The translations under genes were made by a program, and so were the position numbers. A stretch of 64,000 bases of DNA from Corynebacterium sp. p3-SID1145 (GTDB taxonomy: Bacteria > Actinomycetota > Actinomycetes > Mycobacteriales > Mycobacteriaceae). This document shows, one piece after another, positions 1 through 8,949 of the stretch; the stretch's first letter is position 1; the number at the start of each line of letters is the position of its first letter. Location: the NCBI GenBank assembly GCA_025144245.1, contig JALXXC010000001.1, forward strand, positions 186,001 through 250,000, written 5' to 3'. Below the pieces are notes generated by a model. It was not told the origin of the DNA, ran no database searches, and saw only the letters and a program-made list of their open reading frames with translations.

Positions 1-208
1 TGGGCACTTGCTTGGGTCCAGGCAAGGTCACCTCGAGAGTCTGGCCCGGGGTGAGGCGGGTGGATTTAGAGACAGCGGTGCCGTCGATAAGCACCTCGAG
101 CTCGGCGGCGACGGAGCGGGACACGCCGAAGGCCTTGGCCACAGCGGCATCGACGCGCATGCCGTCGAGGCCCTCCGGAACCATCATCGACCTGTACCCG
201 CTGGGCAT
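1..208 (-). CDS. rluD: RluA/RluD-family 23S rRNA pseudouridine synthase, N-terminal part (cut by window edge)
   Basis: The reading frame runs off the left edge; about 69 N-terminal codons are visible. They read MPSGYRSMMVPEGLDGMRVD and continue into an S4-type RNA-binding segment (SRSVAAEL, IDGTAVSKSTRLTPGQ), the usual N-terminus of RluA-family pseudouridine synthases. The catalytic domain lies outside the window. The ATG at 208 is two bases past the lspA stop, and its GGAG ribosome site lies in the last lspA codons, so the two genes are probably cotranscribed. The lspA-rluD order is common in actinobacteria, which supports the call; the exact subfamily cannot be decided from this fragment. 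Confidence 0.75.
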   Translation of the reverse strand, partial: MPSGYRSMMVPEGLDGMRVDAAVAKAFGVSRSVAAELEVLIDGTAVSKSTRLTPGQTLEVTLPGPKQVP

Positions 209-210
209 GC

Positions 211-822
211 TCACTCCTCTCCCCCGCCGCAGCCTTTGTTCCTTCGTCCATCCGCTGGGCCGTCCTCTTTACTTTCCCCACCGTTTTCGATGAACAGCGT
301 CTCCTCCTTGCTGAAGAAGATTGCGAGGACGAACACCGCAACACCGATGTTGATCGCGGTGTCTGCGAGGTTGAACACGGCGAAATCACCGACGGAAATG
401 TAGTCGACGACATGGCCGAACCAGAACCCCGGCGGGCGGAACAGGCGGTCGATGAGGTTGCCCAGCGCGCCGCCGGCGACAAGAGCGATGCCCACAGCCG
501 CCGAGCGGACTCGGAGCCGCGGCGCGGCGATGAGAGCGCCGACGACGAACGCCAACTGAATGGCGGTGATCAACCAGGTGAGGTTCTGCCCCATGGAAAA
601 CGCAGCGCCGGAATTGAACAGCAGCAGCCAGCGGAACCAGTCGCCGATGACGGCAACGGGCTCTCCCGGGGTCAACGTGGCCACCATGACCTGTTTGACC
701 ACCTGGTCCACGACCGCGACGGCGACTATGATGCCCGCGACCAGCGCGAGGTACGTGCGGCGGCGGGCATAAGCGGTGGAACCGGCTGTTGCCGTGGACG
801 CGTTGGAAGAAGTGGTGCTCAT
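211..822 (-). CDS. lspA: lipoprotein signal peptidase (signal peptidase II)
   Basis: This 203-aa inner-membrane aspartyl protease removes signal peptides from diacylated prolipoproteins. Four hydrophobic segments are visible (about residues 22-45, 63-75, 82-100, 107-122 and 150-171, the second being short). The catalytic aspartates of the family are present in VVDYIS (D140) and FNLADTAI (D154), with the conserved GNLIDR motif at 121-126. The hydrophilic, Gly/Glu/Asp-rich C-terminal tail after residue 175 is longer than in enterobacterial LspA. Two lipoproteins with lipoboxes lie nearby and would be substrates. The gene is divergent from the lipoprotein gene starting at 867. Confidence 0.95.
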   Translation of the reverse strand: MSTTSSNASTATAGSTAYARRRTYLALVAGIIVAVAVVDQVVKQVMVATLTPGEPVAVIGDWFRWLLLFNSGAAFSMGQNLTWLITAIQLAFVVGALIAAPRLRVRSAAVGIALVAGGALGNLIDRLFRPPGFWFGHVVDYISVGDFAVFNLADTAINIGVAVFVLAIFFSKEETLFIENGGESKEDGPADGRRNKGCGGGEE

Positions 823-866
823 CGTCGCCTTACTGTAGTCGTTTCGCCGTGCGGTAGGTTCAATGT

Positions 867-1754
867 GTGAGCATTAGGTTTCTCCCCGCAATCGCCGCCG
901 CGGCCGCATTGAGCCTCACCGCGGCTCTTTCCGCGTGCTCGTCGCAGGATTCCGATCCGCTCGCGGAGGTCCCCGCCTTCGACGTCGACCCGCAGCGCGT
1001 GAAGCTCGTCGACGCGGGCGACGGCGAGAAGAAGGTGCTCTCCTACGCCACCGAGGGTGCGCAGCAGGCGACGAGCGTCGAGGTGGCGAACGGCATCTAC
1101 CAGGGCACTGTAGCCACCGACAAGGTCGATGCCGCCGCACCTCAGCCGGGCGCCGCGGACGCCCAGACACTGCAGCTGGATGTCACCAGCACGGGGACGA
1201 CCACCGATGTCGTCGCCGAAGGCTTCCGCATGCGCTGGTCCTTCAACCCCACCGGGCAGATCAACGACGTGAAGCTGCTCCCCGAGGACGGCAGCAGCGA
1301 CGAGGACCGCGAGCGCCTCGAGACCGCGTTGCTGCAGATCATGTCCTCCATGCCGGTCTTCCCGCGCGAGGAAGTCGGCGAAGGCGCAACGTGGACGTCG
1401 ACGGCGCAGACCCTCGGCCGGACTTCCATGAACCGCACGACCACCTACACCGTCACCAAGATCGAAGGGACGACGGTGACGCTCGACCTCGACATTTCCG
1501 AGGAGCCGCCGCGGGAAGCATCCAGCCTCATCCCCGACTCCGGCTCGAAACCGGATGCGGCCGCCCCCGACGCAGAGCAGCTCAACGAAGAGAGCTTCAA
1601 CACTACGTCGCAGGCGGAGGTCACGGTCGATCTGACCAAGCCGATCCCCGTGGCCGGACAGAATGCCGCAACGACGCGGCTTGTCTACGCCGGCCAAAAC
1701 CAAGACTTCAAGGTGGTCCAGGACGTGACCACCGCGACACGATACGGAAAGTAG
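867..1754 (+). CDS. secreted lipoprotein of unknown function
   Basis: A 295-aa protein starting with GTG. It has a lipoprotein signal peptide whose lipobox LSAC puts the modified cysteine at residue 24, followed by a Ser/Asp-rich linker and a soluble domain. The region with [14 protein letters not shown] followed by a beta-rich [16 protein letters not shown] segment resembles DUF6263-type lipoproteins, but I recognise this only weakly. A hexamer TAGGTT ends six bases before the GTG and there is no clear Shine-Dalgarno, so the mRNA may be leaderless. Only 7 bp separate it from the downstream ABC-F gene, so both are probably in one transcript. It is expected on the outer face of the cytoplasmic membrane. 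Confidence 0.8.
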   Translation: MSIRFLPAIAAAAALSLTAALSACSSQDSDPLAEVPAFDVDPQRVKLVDAGDGEKKVLSYATEGAQQATSVEVANGIYQGTVATDKVDAAAPQPGAADAQTLQLDVTSTGTTTDVVAEGFRMRWSFNPTGQINDVKLLPEDGSSDEDRERLETALLQIMSSMPVFPREEVGEGATWTSTAQTLGRTSMNRTTTYTVTKIEGTTVTLDLDISEEPPREASSLIPDSGSKPDAAAPDAEQLNEESFNTTSQAEVTVDLTKPIPVAGQNAATTRLVYAGQNQDFKVVQDVTTATRYGK

Positions 1755-1761
1755 CCGCATT

Positions 1762-3432
1762 ATGCCCGCACCGCTGCACATCGGACTCGACGGTGTTTCG
1801 TTCACCTACCCCGACGGGCACCGCGTCCTCACCGACGTCTCCTTCGCGGTTCCGTCCGGCTCCGTCACGGGCCTGATCGGCGAGAATGGCGCGGGAAAGT
1901 CGACCCTGCTCGGTGTCATTTCCGGCGACCTCGCCCCCACTGCGGGCACGCTGGTCACCCCGCCGGTCACCGGGTTCATCGCCCAGGAGACGTCGCTTCC
2001 GTTCACCGAGCCGGCGAGCACGCTTATCGACGCCGCCGTGGACGAGCTCCGCGACGTCGAGCGCGCCATCACGGACCTTTCCGGAAAGATGGCGGAGGAC
2101 CCCGAGAACACCCGATTGGCCGAGGAATTCGACCTCGCCTTGGCACGCGCCGAGAATTCCGGGGTATGGGAGCTCGATGCCCGTATCGCGGCTGTCCTGG
2201 CCGGCCTCGGATTGGCGAATGTCGACCTGGCCACCCCGCTGGGTGAGATGTCCGGCGGTCAGCGCCGCCGTTTCGCGCTGGCGACTCTGCTGCTGCGTCC
2301 CGTCGACGCGATGGTGCTCGACGAGCCGACGAACCACCTCGACGACGAGGCTGTGGACTTCCTCGTTGGCGAGCTCGAAGCCTTCTCCGGCCCAGTGCTC
2401 GCTGCCTCGCACGACCGCTATTTCCTCGATGCCGTCTGCGACGCGCTCGTCGACCTCGACCCCGGTCTCGGCGCGGAAGGAGGCATGGGTGAAGAGACCC
2501 GCCAGGGTGCGCGCTTCAGCGGTTCCTTCAGCGATTATTTGAAGGCCCGCGAGCAGCGCCGTCAGCGCTGGGCCACCGATTACGCCGCCCAAGAGCACGA
2601 GCGCGATCGGCTGGAGAAAGCCGCCGAGCAGTCCGCGGAGGACGTCTTCCACTCGCAAGAAAGCAAGTCGGAGGTCCGCAAAGCTGCGAAGTTCTATGCC
2701 GACCGCGCCGCCAAGACCGTGGGCAACCGTCGCCGCGCCGCCGAGAACCGCCTGGAGCAACTGGAGCAGTACCAGATCCCTGCTCCCCCGAAGCCGCTGC
2801 GCTTCAGCGGCATCCCGGAGCACACCGCGACCTCGCTCGGTGTGCCCGCTGTCGTCGCCACACAGTTGGCGGTTGCCGATCGTCTCGCTTCGCTGGATCT
2901 GAAGGTGCAGCCCGGCGAGCAGCTTCTCGTGGAAGGCCCGAACGGTTCCGGAAAGTCGACGCTGCTGAAGATCCTTGACGGGGAGCTGACCGACTATGCC
3001 GGCGAGCTTGTCATGCCGGAAGAAATGAGCGTCGCGCGCCTGGAGCAGGACGACTCATGGACCGATCTTTCCGTCACGGGTGCCGACATCGTTCCCGGCA
3101 TCGTCGACATGGGGCTGATGACCCCGGAGCAGGCCGCAATGCCGCTGGAGGACCTCTCCCTCGGCCAGCGCCGGCGTGTCTCACTGGGCAAGATCTTGTC
3201 CTCTCCGCCGGATTTGCTGCTTCTCGACGAGCCCACCAACCACCTCTCCCTCGCCCTCGCCGAGGAGCTCGAAGCCGCGTTGGTGGATTTCCCCGGCACC
3301 GTCATCATCACCAGCCACGACCGGTGGATCCGTCGCCGCTGGCGCCAGCGCATGGCCCAGAAAGACGGACGCGCCACACTTCTCACCCTGTCCACGCTGT
3401 GGACCGAGGAAGTGTGGCGCGAGGAAAGCTAA
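1762..3432 (+). CDS. ABC-F family ATP-binding protein (duplicated ATPase domains)
   Basis: A 556-aa soluble protein with two ABC ATPase cassettes and no membrane segment, the layout of ABC-F ribosome-associated translation factors (EttA/Uup group). Cassette 1 has Walker A GENGAGKST (residues 40-48), signature MSGGQRRR and Walker B VLDEPTNHLDD near 184. A charged linker with many Arg, Glu and Ala follows at about 250-350. Cassette 2 has EGPNGSGKST near 390, signature LSLGQRRR and LLLLDEPTNHLS near 486. The family binds the ribosomal E site; some members protect against antibiotics, but nothing here assigns such a role. The gene converges on the lipoprotein gene at 3463. Confidence 0.9.
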   Translation: MPAPLHIGLDGVSFTYPDGHRVLTDVSFAVPSGSVTGLIGENGAGKSTLLGVISGDLAPTAGTLVTPPVTGFIAQETSLPFTEPASTLIDAAVDELRDVERAITDLSGKMAEDPENTRLAEEFDLALARAENSGVWELDARIAAVLAGLGLANVDLATPLGEMSGGQRRRFALATLLLRPVDAMVLDEPTNHLDDEAVDFLVGELEAFSGPVLAASHDRYFLDAVCDALVDLDPGLGAEGGMGEETRQGARFSGSFSDYLKAREQRRQRWATDYAAQEHERDRLEKAAEQSAEDVFHSQESKSEVRKAAKFYADRAAKTVGNRRRAAENRLEQLEQYQIPAPPKPLRFSGIPEHTATSLGVPAVVATQLAVADRLASLDLKVQPGEQLLVEGPNGSGKSTLLKILDGELTDYAGELVMPEEMSVARLEQDDSWTDLSVTGADIVPGIVDMGLMTPEQAAMPLEDLSLGQRRRVSLGKILSSPPDLLLLDEPTNHLSLALAEELEAALVDFPGTVIITSHDRWIRRRWRQRMAQKDGRATLLTLSTLWTEEVWREES

Positions 3433-3462
3433 GCCCCCGTCAGGCTCTTTCCTGTACTTCGG

Positions 3463-4164
3463 CTACAGAGCCGGTGCCTGTGCCGGTGCACCGCCGGCGT
3501 TGCCGCCCTGCGCCGGAGCCGGAGCTTCCTGTCCGCCCTGCGCGGGCGCCTGTCCGCCCTGCGCGGGCGCCTGGCCGCCCTGCGCCGGAGCCGGAGCTTC
3601 CTGACCACCCTGCGCGGGTGCCTCAGTGCCCTGGCCGCCCTGGGCGTTGCACATCGCCGGGACCTGCTCCGGGGTGACGGTGTTGGTGATCAAAGTGCAG
3701 GCCCAGGACTGGGACAGCTTCCAGGTGTTGTCCTCGAAGACGAAGGAGACATTCTCCGCCACGGACGGGCCCTGATTCGGCTGGGTGAAGTTCACCGCGG
3801 CGAGGACCTCGTTCGGGGTGTAGCCGGGCAGGATCGGCTCAACGACCTGGAAGTCGGCGCCGGATTCCTGCTTAGCCTGAGTCATCACGTCGAAGAGTTC
3901 GCGGGCGTTCTCGCCGCCCTGGACCGTCTTCACGCGTTCCTCCATCGGGAGCTGCGGGTTCGTTGCGCGGGCGAGAACCTCGTTCAGCTGCGCCGCGGTC
4001 GGCTTCTCAGCTGCCGGAGCGGCCTGTTCGGAGGCCGTGTTGGTCTCGGTGGCAGTGTCCGTCTTGGTGTCGGTGTCGTCGTTCGAGCACGCCGCGAGGG
4101 TCACTGCAGCGCCGAACGCAGCCGCGATGGCGGCGAATTTCCGTGCGTTGGTCGGTGCGTTCAT
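3463..4164 (-). CDS. MTB12-like secreted lipoprotein with Ala/Pro/Gln/Gly tandem repeats
   Basis: A 233-aa lipoprotein: signal peptide with lipobox LAAC (Cys26), an Asp/Thr-rich linker (about 28-55), a globular domain (about 55-160) and a low-complexity tail. The globular part (PTAAQLNEVL, then AENVSFVFEDNTWKLS) matches the pattern of the mycobacterial low-molecular-weight antigen MTB12 C-terminal domain. The tail (about 178-233) is built from repeats of APAQGGQ and EAPAPAQGGQ, encoded by near-identical 21-30 bp DNA units. The function of the family is unknown. The gene is divergent from ansA. The tail could be a flexible wall spacer; that is inference. Confidence 0.8.
   Translation of the reverse strand: MNAPTNARKFAAIAAAFGAAVTLAACSNDDTDTKTDTATETNTASEQAAPAAEKPTAAQLNEVLARATNPQLPMEERVKTVQGGENARELFDVMTQAKQESGADFQVVEPILPGYTPNEVLAAVNFTQPNQGPSVAENVSFVFEDNTWKLSQSWACTLITNTVTPEQVPAMCNAQGGQGTEAPAQGGQEAPAPAQGGQAPAQGGQAPAQGGQEAPAPAQGGNAGGAPAQAPAL
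3484..3624. repeat. in-frame tandem repeats encoding APAQGGQ-type units
   Basis: Within the 3' end of the MTB12-like lipoprotein gene, units such as CTGTCCGCCCTGCGCGGGCG recur every 21 or 30 bp with few changes. On the minus strand they encode repeats of APAQGGQ and EAPAPAQGGQ. Copy number is likely to vary between strains by slippage or recombination; that is an inference. Confidence 0.8.
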
Positions 4165-4251
4165 TCATCTCTCCTTGGATTTCCGCTATCCGGCCCAACG
4201 TTACCGTCGCCGGATAGGCCAGCCCTAATTGGCACGCCTAATCTGAACTTC

Positions 4252-5217
4252 ATGAACCCCTCTGAAATCGCTGTGGTCGCCACTGGTGGGACCATCGCTT
4301 GCGTGGCCGACGAGAATGGTGCCTTAGTACCCCACCGCACCGCGGCGGAACTGATCGAATCGGCCGGAGTGGACATCCCGTGCCGTCCGGTGGATGTGCG
4401 CGCCCTCGACTCGTCGTCGATGACGCTGGCGGATATCGACGCCCTCGCCGCCACCGTCCGCGAGCAGCTGGCCGACCCTTCGGTCGCCGGCGTTGTGGTC
4501 ACCCACGGAACGGACTCCCTCACGGACACCGCCTTCGCCCTCGACCTGTTCCATTCCGACCCGCGGCCGGTGGTGGTCACGGGGGCACAGCGCGCCGCCG
4601 ACTCCGCCTCCCCCGACGGGCCGGGCAACCTGCGCGCCGCACTCACCCACATCGCGCGCACAGAGGGCGGCACCGGCCGCGGCGCTCTCAGTGCCGAACC
4701 GGATACCGTCCTGGGTGTCGCAGTGGCCTTCGGCGGGCGCATCCTCCCGGCGCGGGGCTTGGTCAAGGCGGATACGCACGCGCTCGATGCGTTCCGTCCC
4801 ACCTACCCCGACTCCGCGAATCCCCCCGAGCGCCCTGAACCAGTGGCACCGGTTGCTTTGGCCGGAATGAACGTCCCGATCATCGCGGGATGGGCAGGTG
4901 CCGAACCGGACGTGCTCGACGCGGTGACCGCGATGGCCCCCGACGGCATCGTCATCGAGGGCATGGGCTCGGGCAATGTCTCTGAGCAGATGGGTGAAGC
5001 GGTGCACCGCGCCCTGGACGCAGAAATTCCCGTCGTGGTGACCACGGTGGTCCCCCACGGGAAGGTGGAATTTAGCTACGGCGGTGCCGGTGGCGGTGCC
5101 ACCTTGGGCGACCGCGGCGCCGTGCCCGCCGGGTGGCTGCGTGCGGGCCAGGCCCGCATCGCGCTCGCCGCTGCGCTGTCCGCGGGCATTGACCCGCGTG
5201 CGCTTATCGGCGGCTGA
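4252..5217 (+). CDS. ansA: L-asparaginase, type I-like, cytoplasmic
   Basis: A 321-aa enzyme hydrolysing L-asparagine to aspartate and ammonia. The two threonine catalytic motifs are present: TGGTIA (residues 11-16, nucleophile Thr12-14 region) and THGTDS (84-89), with substrate-binding DSSSM at 53-57 and a lysine in GLVKADTHA. No signal peptide is seen, so the enzyme should be cytoplasmic. The hexamer TAATCT ends seven bases before the ATG, with no Shine-Dalgarno, so translation is probably leaderless. Its last 14 bp overlap the 3' end of the convergent protease gene. Confidence 0.92.
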   Translation: MNPSEIAVVATGGTIACVADENGALVPHRTAAELIESAGVDIPCRPVDVRALDSSSMTLADIDALAATVREQLADPSVAGVVVTHGTDSLTDTAFALDLFHSDPRPVVVTGAQRAADSASPDGPGNLRAALTHIARTEGGTGRGALSAEPDTVLGVAVAFGGRILPARGLVKADTHALDAFRPTYPDSANPPERPEPVAPVALAGMNVPIIAGWAGAEPDVLDAVTAMAPDGIVIEGMGSGNVSEQMGEAVHRALDAEIPVVVTTVVPHGKVEFSYGGAGGGATLGDRGAVPAGWLRAGQARIALAAALSAGIDPRALIGG

Positions 5218-6100
5218 AACGCCACGCCACAGCTGCTGCGGCGGCGACTACCCCGCCGAGAACCAACCACAGGCTGGCCGGCATCCGGCGACCAGCTTCA
5301 GCGGTGTCCGCGGAATTTCCGGACGCCGCAGATGCCGTGTCTGTCTCCATCCCCGACCCGGAGACAGTCTCCTCCCCCGCGATGGTCTTCTCAATCCACT
5401 CGGCCTGGTCCGCCACCGGAGTCACAGCGACCTTCGGGTTGCTCATCAGGTCTTCTTCGGAGGGGTTGTCGGGGTCGTCGAACAGGCCCGCCGACATCAC
5501 TGCGGCGACCTTGCCGCCGGCGAAGATCGGGCCACCGGAGTCGCCGCCCTGGATGCGCGCTCCGTTCTTGAGGGAAACGACGGCGGCGGACGGGGCATCG
5601 AAAAGCGCTGGAGCATCGCCACCGGCGGAGGTGTCCGCCTCGCCTTTGGCCACTGGGAGCTTCGTTGCCCCGCCGGTGCCCTCGGACGACCAGCCGTACA
5701 CTGTCACTTCGCCGTCGGCCAACTCCTCGCGGGAGATCTCGGCGTAGTGGTCGAGCTGCATGTCTTCTTCCGTGTGCACCAGGCCAATATCGCCGCGCGG
5801 CGCCTTCTCCCAGCGGTCGACCTTGTACATGCGCTGGTCGTCACCCTCACCGGTGCGCACGGTGCCGCCGGGCTTGGTGAACATCTCCATGCAGTGGCGT
5901 GCGGTGACGACCCAGTGCGGTGCGATCGCGGTGCCGGTGCAGCTGCCGTCCTCCGGTTCGTTGTCCTCCATACGCAGCGAGACAACGGTGTCCGACTCAG
6001 GCGTCGAGCCGGCCATGTCCTTGCTGTCCAACGCCCAGGCAGGTGCCGGTGCGGCGAGCAACGCAGTGAGCGCGAGTGCGGTAGTGCGGGTGAGTTTCAT
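5204..6100 (-). CDS. secreted, C-terminally membrane-anchored trypsin-like serine protease (S1 family)
   Basis: A 298-aa protein with a signal peptide (about 1-23, AWA before LDS), an S1 protease domain and a C-terminal transmembrane helix (about 274-292) followed by RFSRR, which should tether it facing outwards. The catalytic triad is visible: His69 in TARHC, Asp104 in GDIGLV and Ser188 in GGDSGGP. Cys54 and Cys70 could form the usual disulfide around the histidine. The Ser/Thr/Ala-rich stretch at about 245-272 looks like a stalk. No substrate can be assigned. The gene overlaps ansA tail to tail; the acyltransferase-like gene lies 51 bp upstream on the same strand. Confidence 0.88.
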   Translation of the reverse strand: MKLTRTTALALTALLAAPAPAWALDSKDMAGSTPESDTVVSLRMEDNEPEDGSCTGTAIAPHWVVTARHCMEMFTKPGGTVRTGEGDDQRMYKVDRWEKAPRGDIGLVHTEEDMQLDHYAEISREELADGEVTVYGWSSEGTGGATKLPVAKGEADTSAGGDAPALFDAPSAAVVSLKNGARIQGGDSGGPIFAGGKVAAVMSAGLFDDPDNPSEEDLMSNPKVAVTPVADQAEWIEKTIAGEETVSGSGMETDTASAASGNSADTAEAGRRMPASLWLVLGGVVAAAAAVAWRFSRR

Positions 6101-6151
6101 GGTTCTCCTTACAAATTGGTCGATTTTTCGCGAGTTGTCCGCTCAAGGGTG

Positions 6152-7102
6152 CTACGAGCGTGAATGGGGCTGGTCCGTCTGCTCGGCCGCGACGCGACGC
6201 CGCTTTTCTTTGCCAGTGGGCCGGACGCTGGCCGCCGTCACTGTGTCGATGCACCAGCGCACCAGCGCTTCCATCGGCCCGCGGCGGAAAAATGCCGCCC
6301 AGACGACAGCGAAGACGGCAAAGAGCGTGACGCTGACCGCGAAGCTGAGCACCTGCGCGGTGAGAATGTGCAGGCAGTAGATGGTCAACGACATGGAGCC
6401 GAGGGGTTGCAGCACGAACGACCGCGTAACCAGGCTGCACAGGCCCAGCACCGCCAACGCCATGCCCACGCACCCGGCGATGTCGAGCAAACCGCCGGTG
6501 TGCCCGTTGGCCTCCATCCACGCGAACGGCACGACATAGTTCATGCGCACCACGATCACGGTGGCAGCGGTGACAGCGCCTGCCGCTGCGGCTGCCGCGG
6601 TAGTTGCGCACGACGGCAGTACTGTCTCTTCCGCCACCATCCCAGCCACGATGAGCGCGCCCCACATGGCCAGCGGGTACGGCGGGCCGAACAGCGCCCA
6701 CGGTTCGAGACCGAACTGGTAGATCAGCCCCGATGCCGCGGTCAACGCGGCGAACAGCGCGAGCTTGCCGCGCACGTCCCACCGGGTGGTGAATCCGAGC
6801 GCGATCATGCAGATGCCAATGGGGAGCAGGACGACGGTGATATCGTCCGCGAACGGCACGAGTGCACAGTGCACCGCGATGAGCAACACGCCGCGGACGG
6901 TGAACTGCACAGGCCCCGCGGTACGCGCCATGAGCATCATGGACACGCCCGCGAGAAAGGCGAACAGCGCGGCCGGGAATCCGTACAGCAGCTGCCCGGT
7001 GATTCCGAGGGTGTTCGCGCCCGTGGTTGTCAGGTGCGCGGCGATCATCGCGATGAGCGCGACTGCGCGGCACACGTCGATTCCTGCAATCCGTTTTGGC
7101 AT
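6152..7102 (-). CDS. polytopic membrane protein, heparan-alpha-glucosaminide N-acetyltransferase/DUF1624-like
   Basis: About 316 aa, ATG at 7102 (a GTG at 7111 would add three residues). It begins with KRIAGIDVCRAVALIAMIAAH, a pattern seen at the first helix of DUF1624/DUF418 and related membrane acyltransferases, where the His is conserved. About nine to ten hydrophobic helices follow, then a basic cytoplasmic tail (TGKEKRRRVAAEQ). Such proteins move acyl groups across the membrane onto sugars or peptides, but the acceptor here is unknown. It is divergent from the response regulator gene with only about 50 bp between starts, so their promoters overlap. Confidence 0.65.
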   Translation of the reverse strand: MPKRIAGIDVCRAVALIAMIAAHLTTTGANTLGITGQLLYGFPAALFAFLAGVSMMLMARTAGPVQFTVRGVLLIAVHCALVPFADDITVVLLPIGICMIALGFTTRWDVRGKLALFAALTAASGLIYQFGLEPWALFGPPYPLAMWGALIVAGMVAEETVLPSCATTAAAAAAGAVTAATVIVVRMNYVVPFAWMEANGHTGGLLDIAGCVGMALAVLGLCSLVTRSFVLQPLGSMSLTIYCLHILTAQVLSFAVSVTLFAVFAVVWAAFFRRGPMEALVRWCIDTVTAASVRPTGKEKRRRVAAEQTDQPHSRS

Positions 7103-7153
7103 GCTGTGCACGCTATTCAGGCCGATGTTGCGAGAGCGTTAAGATCATGGAGC

Positions 7154-7843
7154 ATGACCCCGCGCGTACTCATCGTCGAAGACGAACGCTTCCTCGCCGA
7201 CGCCATCGCAACCGCGTTGAACAGGGAGAATTTCGACGCTTCCGCGCTTTACGACGGCACCTCCGCCCTCGCCCACCTCACCTCGCATGCGGGGAGCGTC
7301 GACGTGGTCGTGCTCGACCGCGACCTTCCGGGCGTGCACGGCGACGAGATCTGCGCCCGTATCGCCGCCGACTACCCGCACATCCGGGTGCTCATGCTCA
7401 CCGCGGCCGGGACTCTCGACGACCGGTTGAGCGGATTCGGTCTCGGCGCGGACGACTACCTGCCCAAACCGTTCGAGCTTCCCGAGCTCATCGCCCGCGT
7501 GACAGCCTTGTCGCGCCGGTCCTCTCCCCAGCGCAACACGGTTCTGGTCTGCGGCGACGTGCGCCTGGACGGGACCCGCAAACGCGTCATGCGCGGCGAT
7601 GCGGAGATCCCCCTTTCCCCGAAGGAATTCGCGGTGCTCCAGGTGCTCATGGAGGCCGGCGGCGCGGTGCTCTCGGCCGAAGAATTGCTCGAGGAAGCAT
7701 GGGACTCCAATGCCGATCCCTTCACCAACTCACCGCGCGTGACCATTTCATATTTGCGGCGCAAGCTCGGCGAACCATGGATCATTCACACCCTGCCTGG
7801 CGAAGGATATTTCGCCGCCGACCCCGCGGAGATGGACTCATGA
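7154..7843 (+). CDS. OmpR/PhoB-family response regulator
   Basis: A 229-aa two-component response regulator. The receiver domain has acidic residues ED at 9-10, phospho-acceptor Asp55 in VVVLDRDLPG, Thr83 and Lys105 in LPKPF. A winged-helix DNA-binding domain follows from about 130 (LSPKEFAVLQVLM, then VTISYLRRKLGEP and GEGYF). The ATG at 7154 was chosen because the conserved MTPRVLIVEDE start follows it; the open frame upstream is non-coding antisense of the acyltransferase gene. A TAAGAT hexamer lies 8 nt before the start. Its stop overlaps the kinase start as ATGA. The signal is unknown. Confidence 0.93.
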   Translation: MTPRVLIVEDERFLADAIATALNRENFDASALYDGTSALAHLTSHAGSVDVVVLDRDLPGVHGDEICARIAADYPHIRVLMLTAAGTLDDRLSGFGLGADDYLPKPFELPELIARVTALSRRSSPQRNTVLVCGDVRLDGTRKRVMRGDAEIPLSPKEFAVLQVLMEAGGAVLSAEELLEEAWDSNADPFTNSPRVTISYLRRKLGEPWIIHTLPGEGYFAADPAEMDS

Positions 7844-8949
7844 AAAAAGCGTTGAGTCTACGCGCCCGCATCACTTTGCTTTTCGTGCTCACCGTCGCCG
7901 GTGTCGGCGGCATTCTCATCGCGGTGATGTACGCCTATTTGAAGCTCACTCCAGTGCCGTTCGAAGCAGTTTTCCCCGACGATGCGGCGATCAGCGGTGC
8001 CGTTCCTGTCACAGACGACATCTTGAAGGTCGTGCTCACGGTGTCGCTGACCACGCTGGCCGTTCTCACCGTGTTGGCCGGCGCGATCGGCTGGTTCGTC
8101 GCTGGCTGGGCGATCACCCCCCTGACCGGTATCGCACAGTCTGCACGTCAGGTCACCGCCGGGAACTTGGACCAACGCACGGGCTACGCCGGCGCTAACG
8201 ACGAGGTCGGCGACCTTGCCAACGCTCTCGACACCATGCTGGATTCACTCGCCGCTTCCGTTGCCAGCCAGCAGCGTTTCTCCGCGAATGCGTCGCATGA
8301 GCTGAAAACACCCATCGCCACCATTCAGACCGTCGCCGACGTGGCGCTTGCCCCCGAAGCCGGCGAGGACGAGATGCGCGCGGCGCTCACCCAGATCCGC
8401 ACCGTGAACGCACGCAGCTCCGAAACCGTCTCCGCTCTCCTCGACCTCGCGCGCGCCCAGACACCAAATGTGTCGGTCTTCGACCTCGCCGATGCGCTGC
8501 CCGTCTCCGCAATCACCTCCGCGACCGACACAGAAAGCTCTCACGGCGATGCACCGGTCACCGTCGCCGGCGACCCAGTTCTCATTCGCCAAGCCGTGGA
8601 CAACCTGCTGCGCAATGCGCACGCCCACGGGACGGAGGGAACGACACAGCTGCGTCTGTTCACCGACGCGCATACCGCGGTCATCGAAGTGTCTAACGGC
8701 GGGCCCGAATTCAGCGCGGAGCAGTTGAACCAGCTCAAAGAACCTTTCGCCCGCGGCGCGAACCGAGTAGCCGGGCCCGGTCACGGTCTCGGACTCGCGC
8801 TTGTGGACGCCATTGCCACCTCCCACCACGGCCACCTCGATCTCACCCCGCGCCGCGGCGGAGGTATCATCGCCCAGCTCAGCCTTCCGCGCTCGGCTCA
8901 CCAAGTGCCGGGGCATCGTCCATCTGGGCCGGAGCATCCTCAGTCGTAG
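7840..8949 (+). CDS. membrane sensor histidine kinase, partner of the upstream response regulator
   Basis: A 369-aa kinase. Two transmembrane helices (about 10-33 and 62-88) flank a very short extracytoplasmic loop of about 30 residues. HAMP (about 88-140), dimerisation/phospho-acceptor and HATPase domains follow. The phosphorylated histidine is His153 in SANASHELKTPIA; the N box is NLLRNAHAHG and a G box is GPGHGLGLALV. The start overlaps the regulator stop by 4 nt (ATGA), so the pair should be translationally coupled. The last 71 bp overlap the 3' end of dinB on the other strand. The small sensor loop suggests sensing at or within the membrane; that is inference. Confidence 0.93.
   Translation: MKKALSLRARITLLFVLTVAGVGGILIAVMYAYLKLTPVPFEAVFPDDAAISGAVPVTDDILKVVLTVSLTTLAVLTVLAGAIGWFVAGWAITPLTGIAQSARQVTAGNLDQRTGYAGANDEVGDLANALDTMLDSLAASVASQQRFSANASHELKTPIATIQTVADVALAPEAGEDEMRAALTQIRTVNARSSETVSALLDLARAQTPNVSVFDLADALPVSAITSATDTESSHGDAPVTVAGDPVLIRQAVDNLLRNAHAHGTEGTTQLRLFTDAHTAVIEVSNGGPEFSAEQLNQLKEPFARGANRVAGPGHGLGLALVDAIATSHHGHLDLTPRRGGGIIAQLSLPRSAHQVPGHRPSGPEHPQS

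Noticed and set aside
3484..3624. Tandem repeats as a possible CRISPR array
   Set aside because: The repeats are contiguous, 21-30 bp, without unique spacers, and encode a low-complexity protein tail in frame.
6164..7153. Long plus-strand open frame extending the response regulator N-terminally
   Set aside because: It runs antisense through the acyltransferase gene, and the translated extension has no domain. The receiver domain starts at the ATG at 7154.
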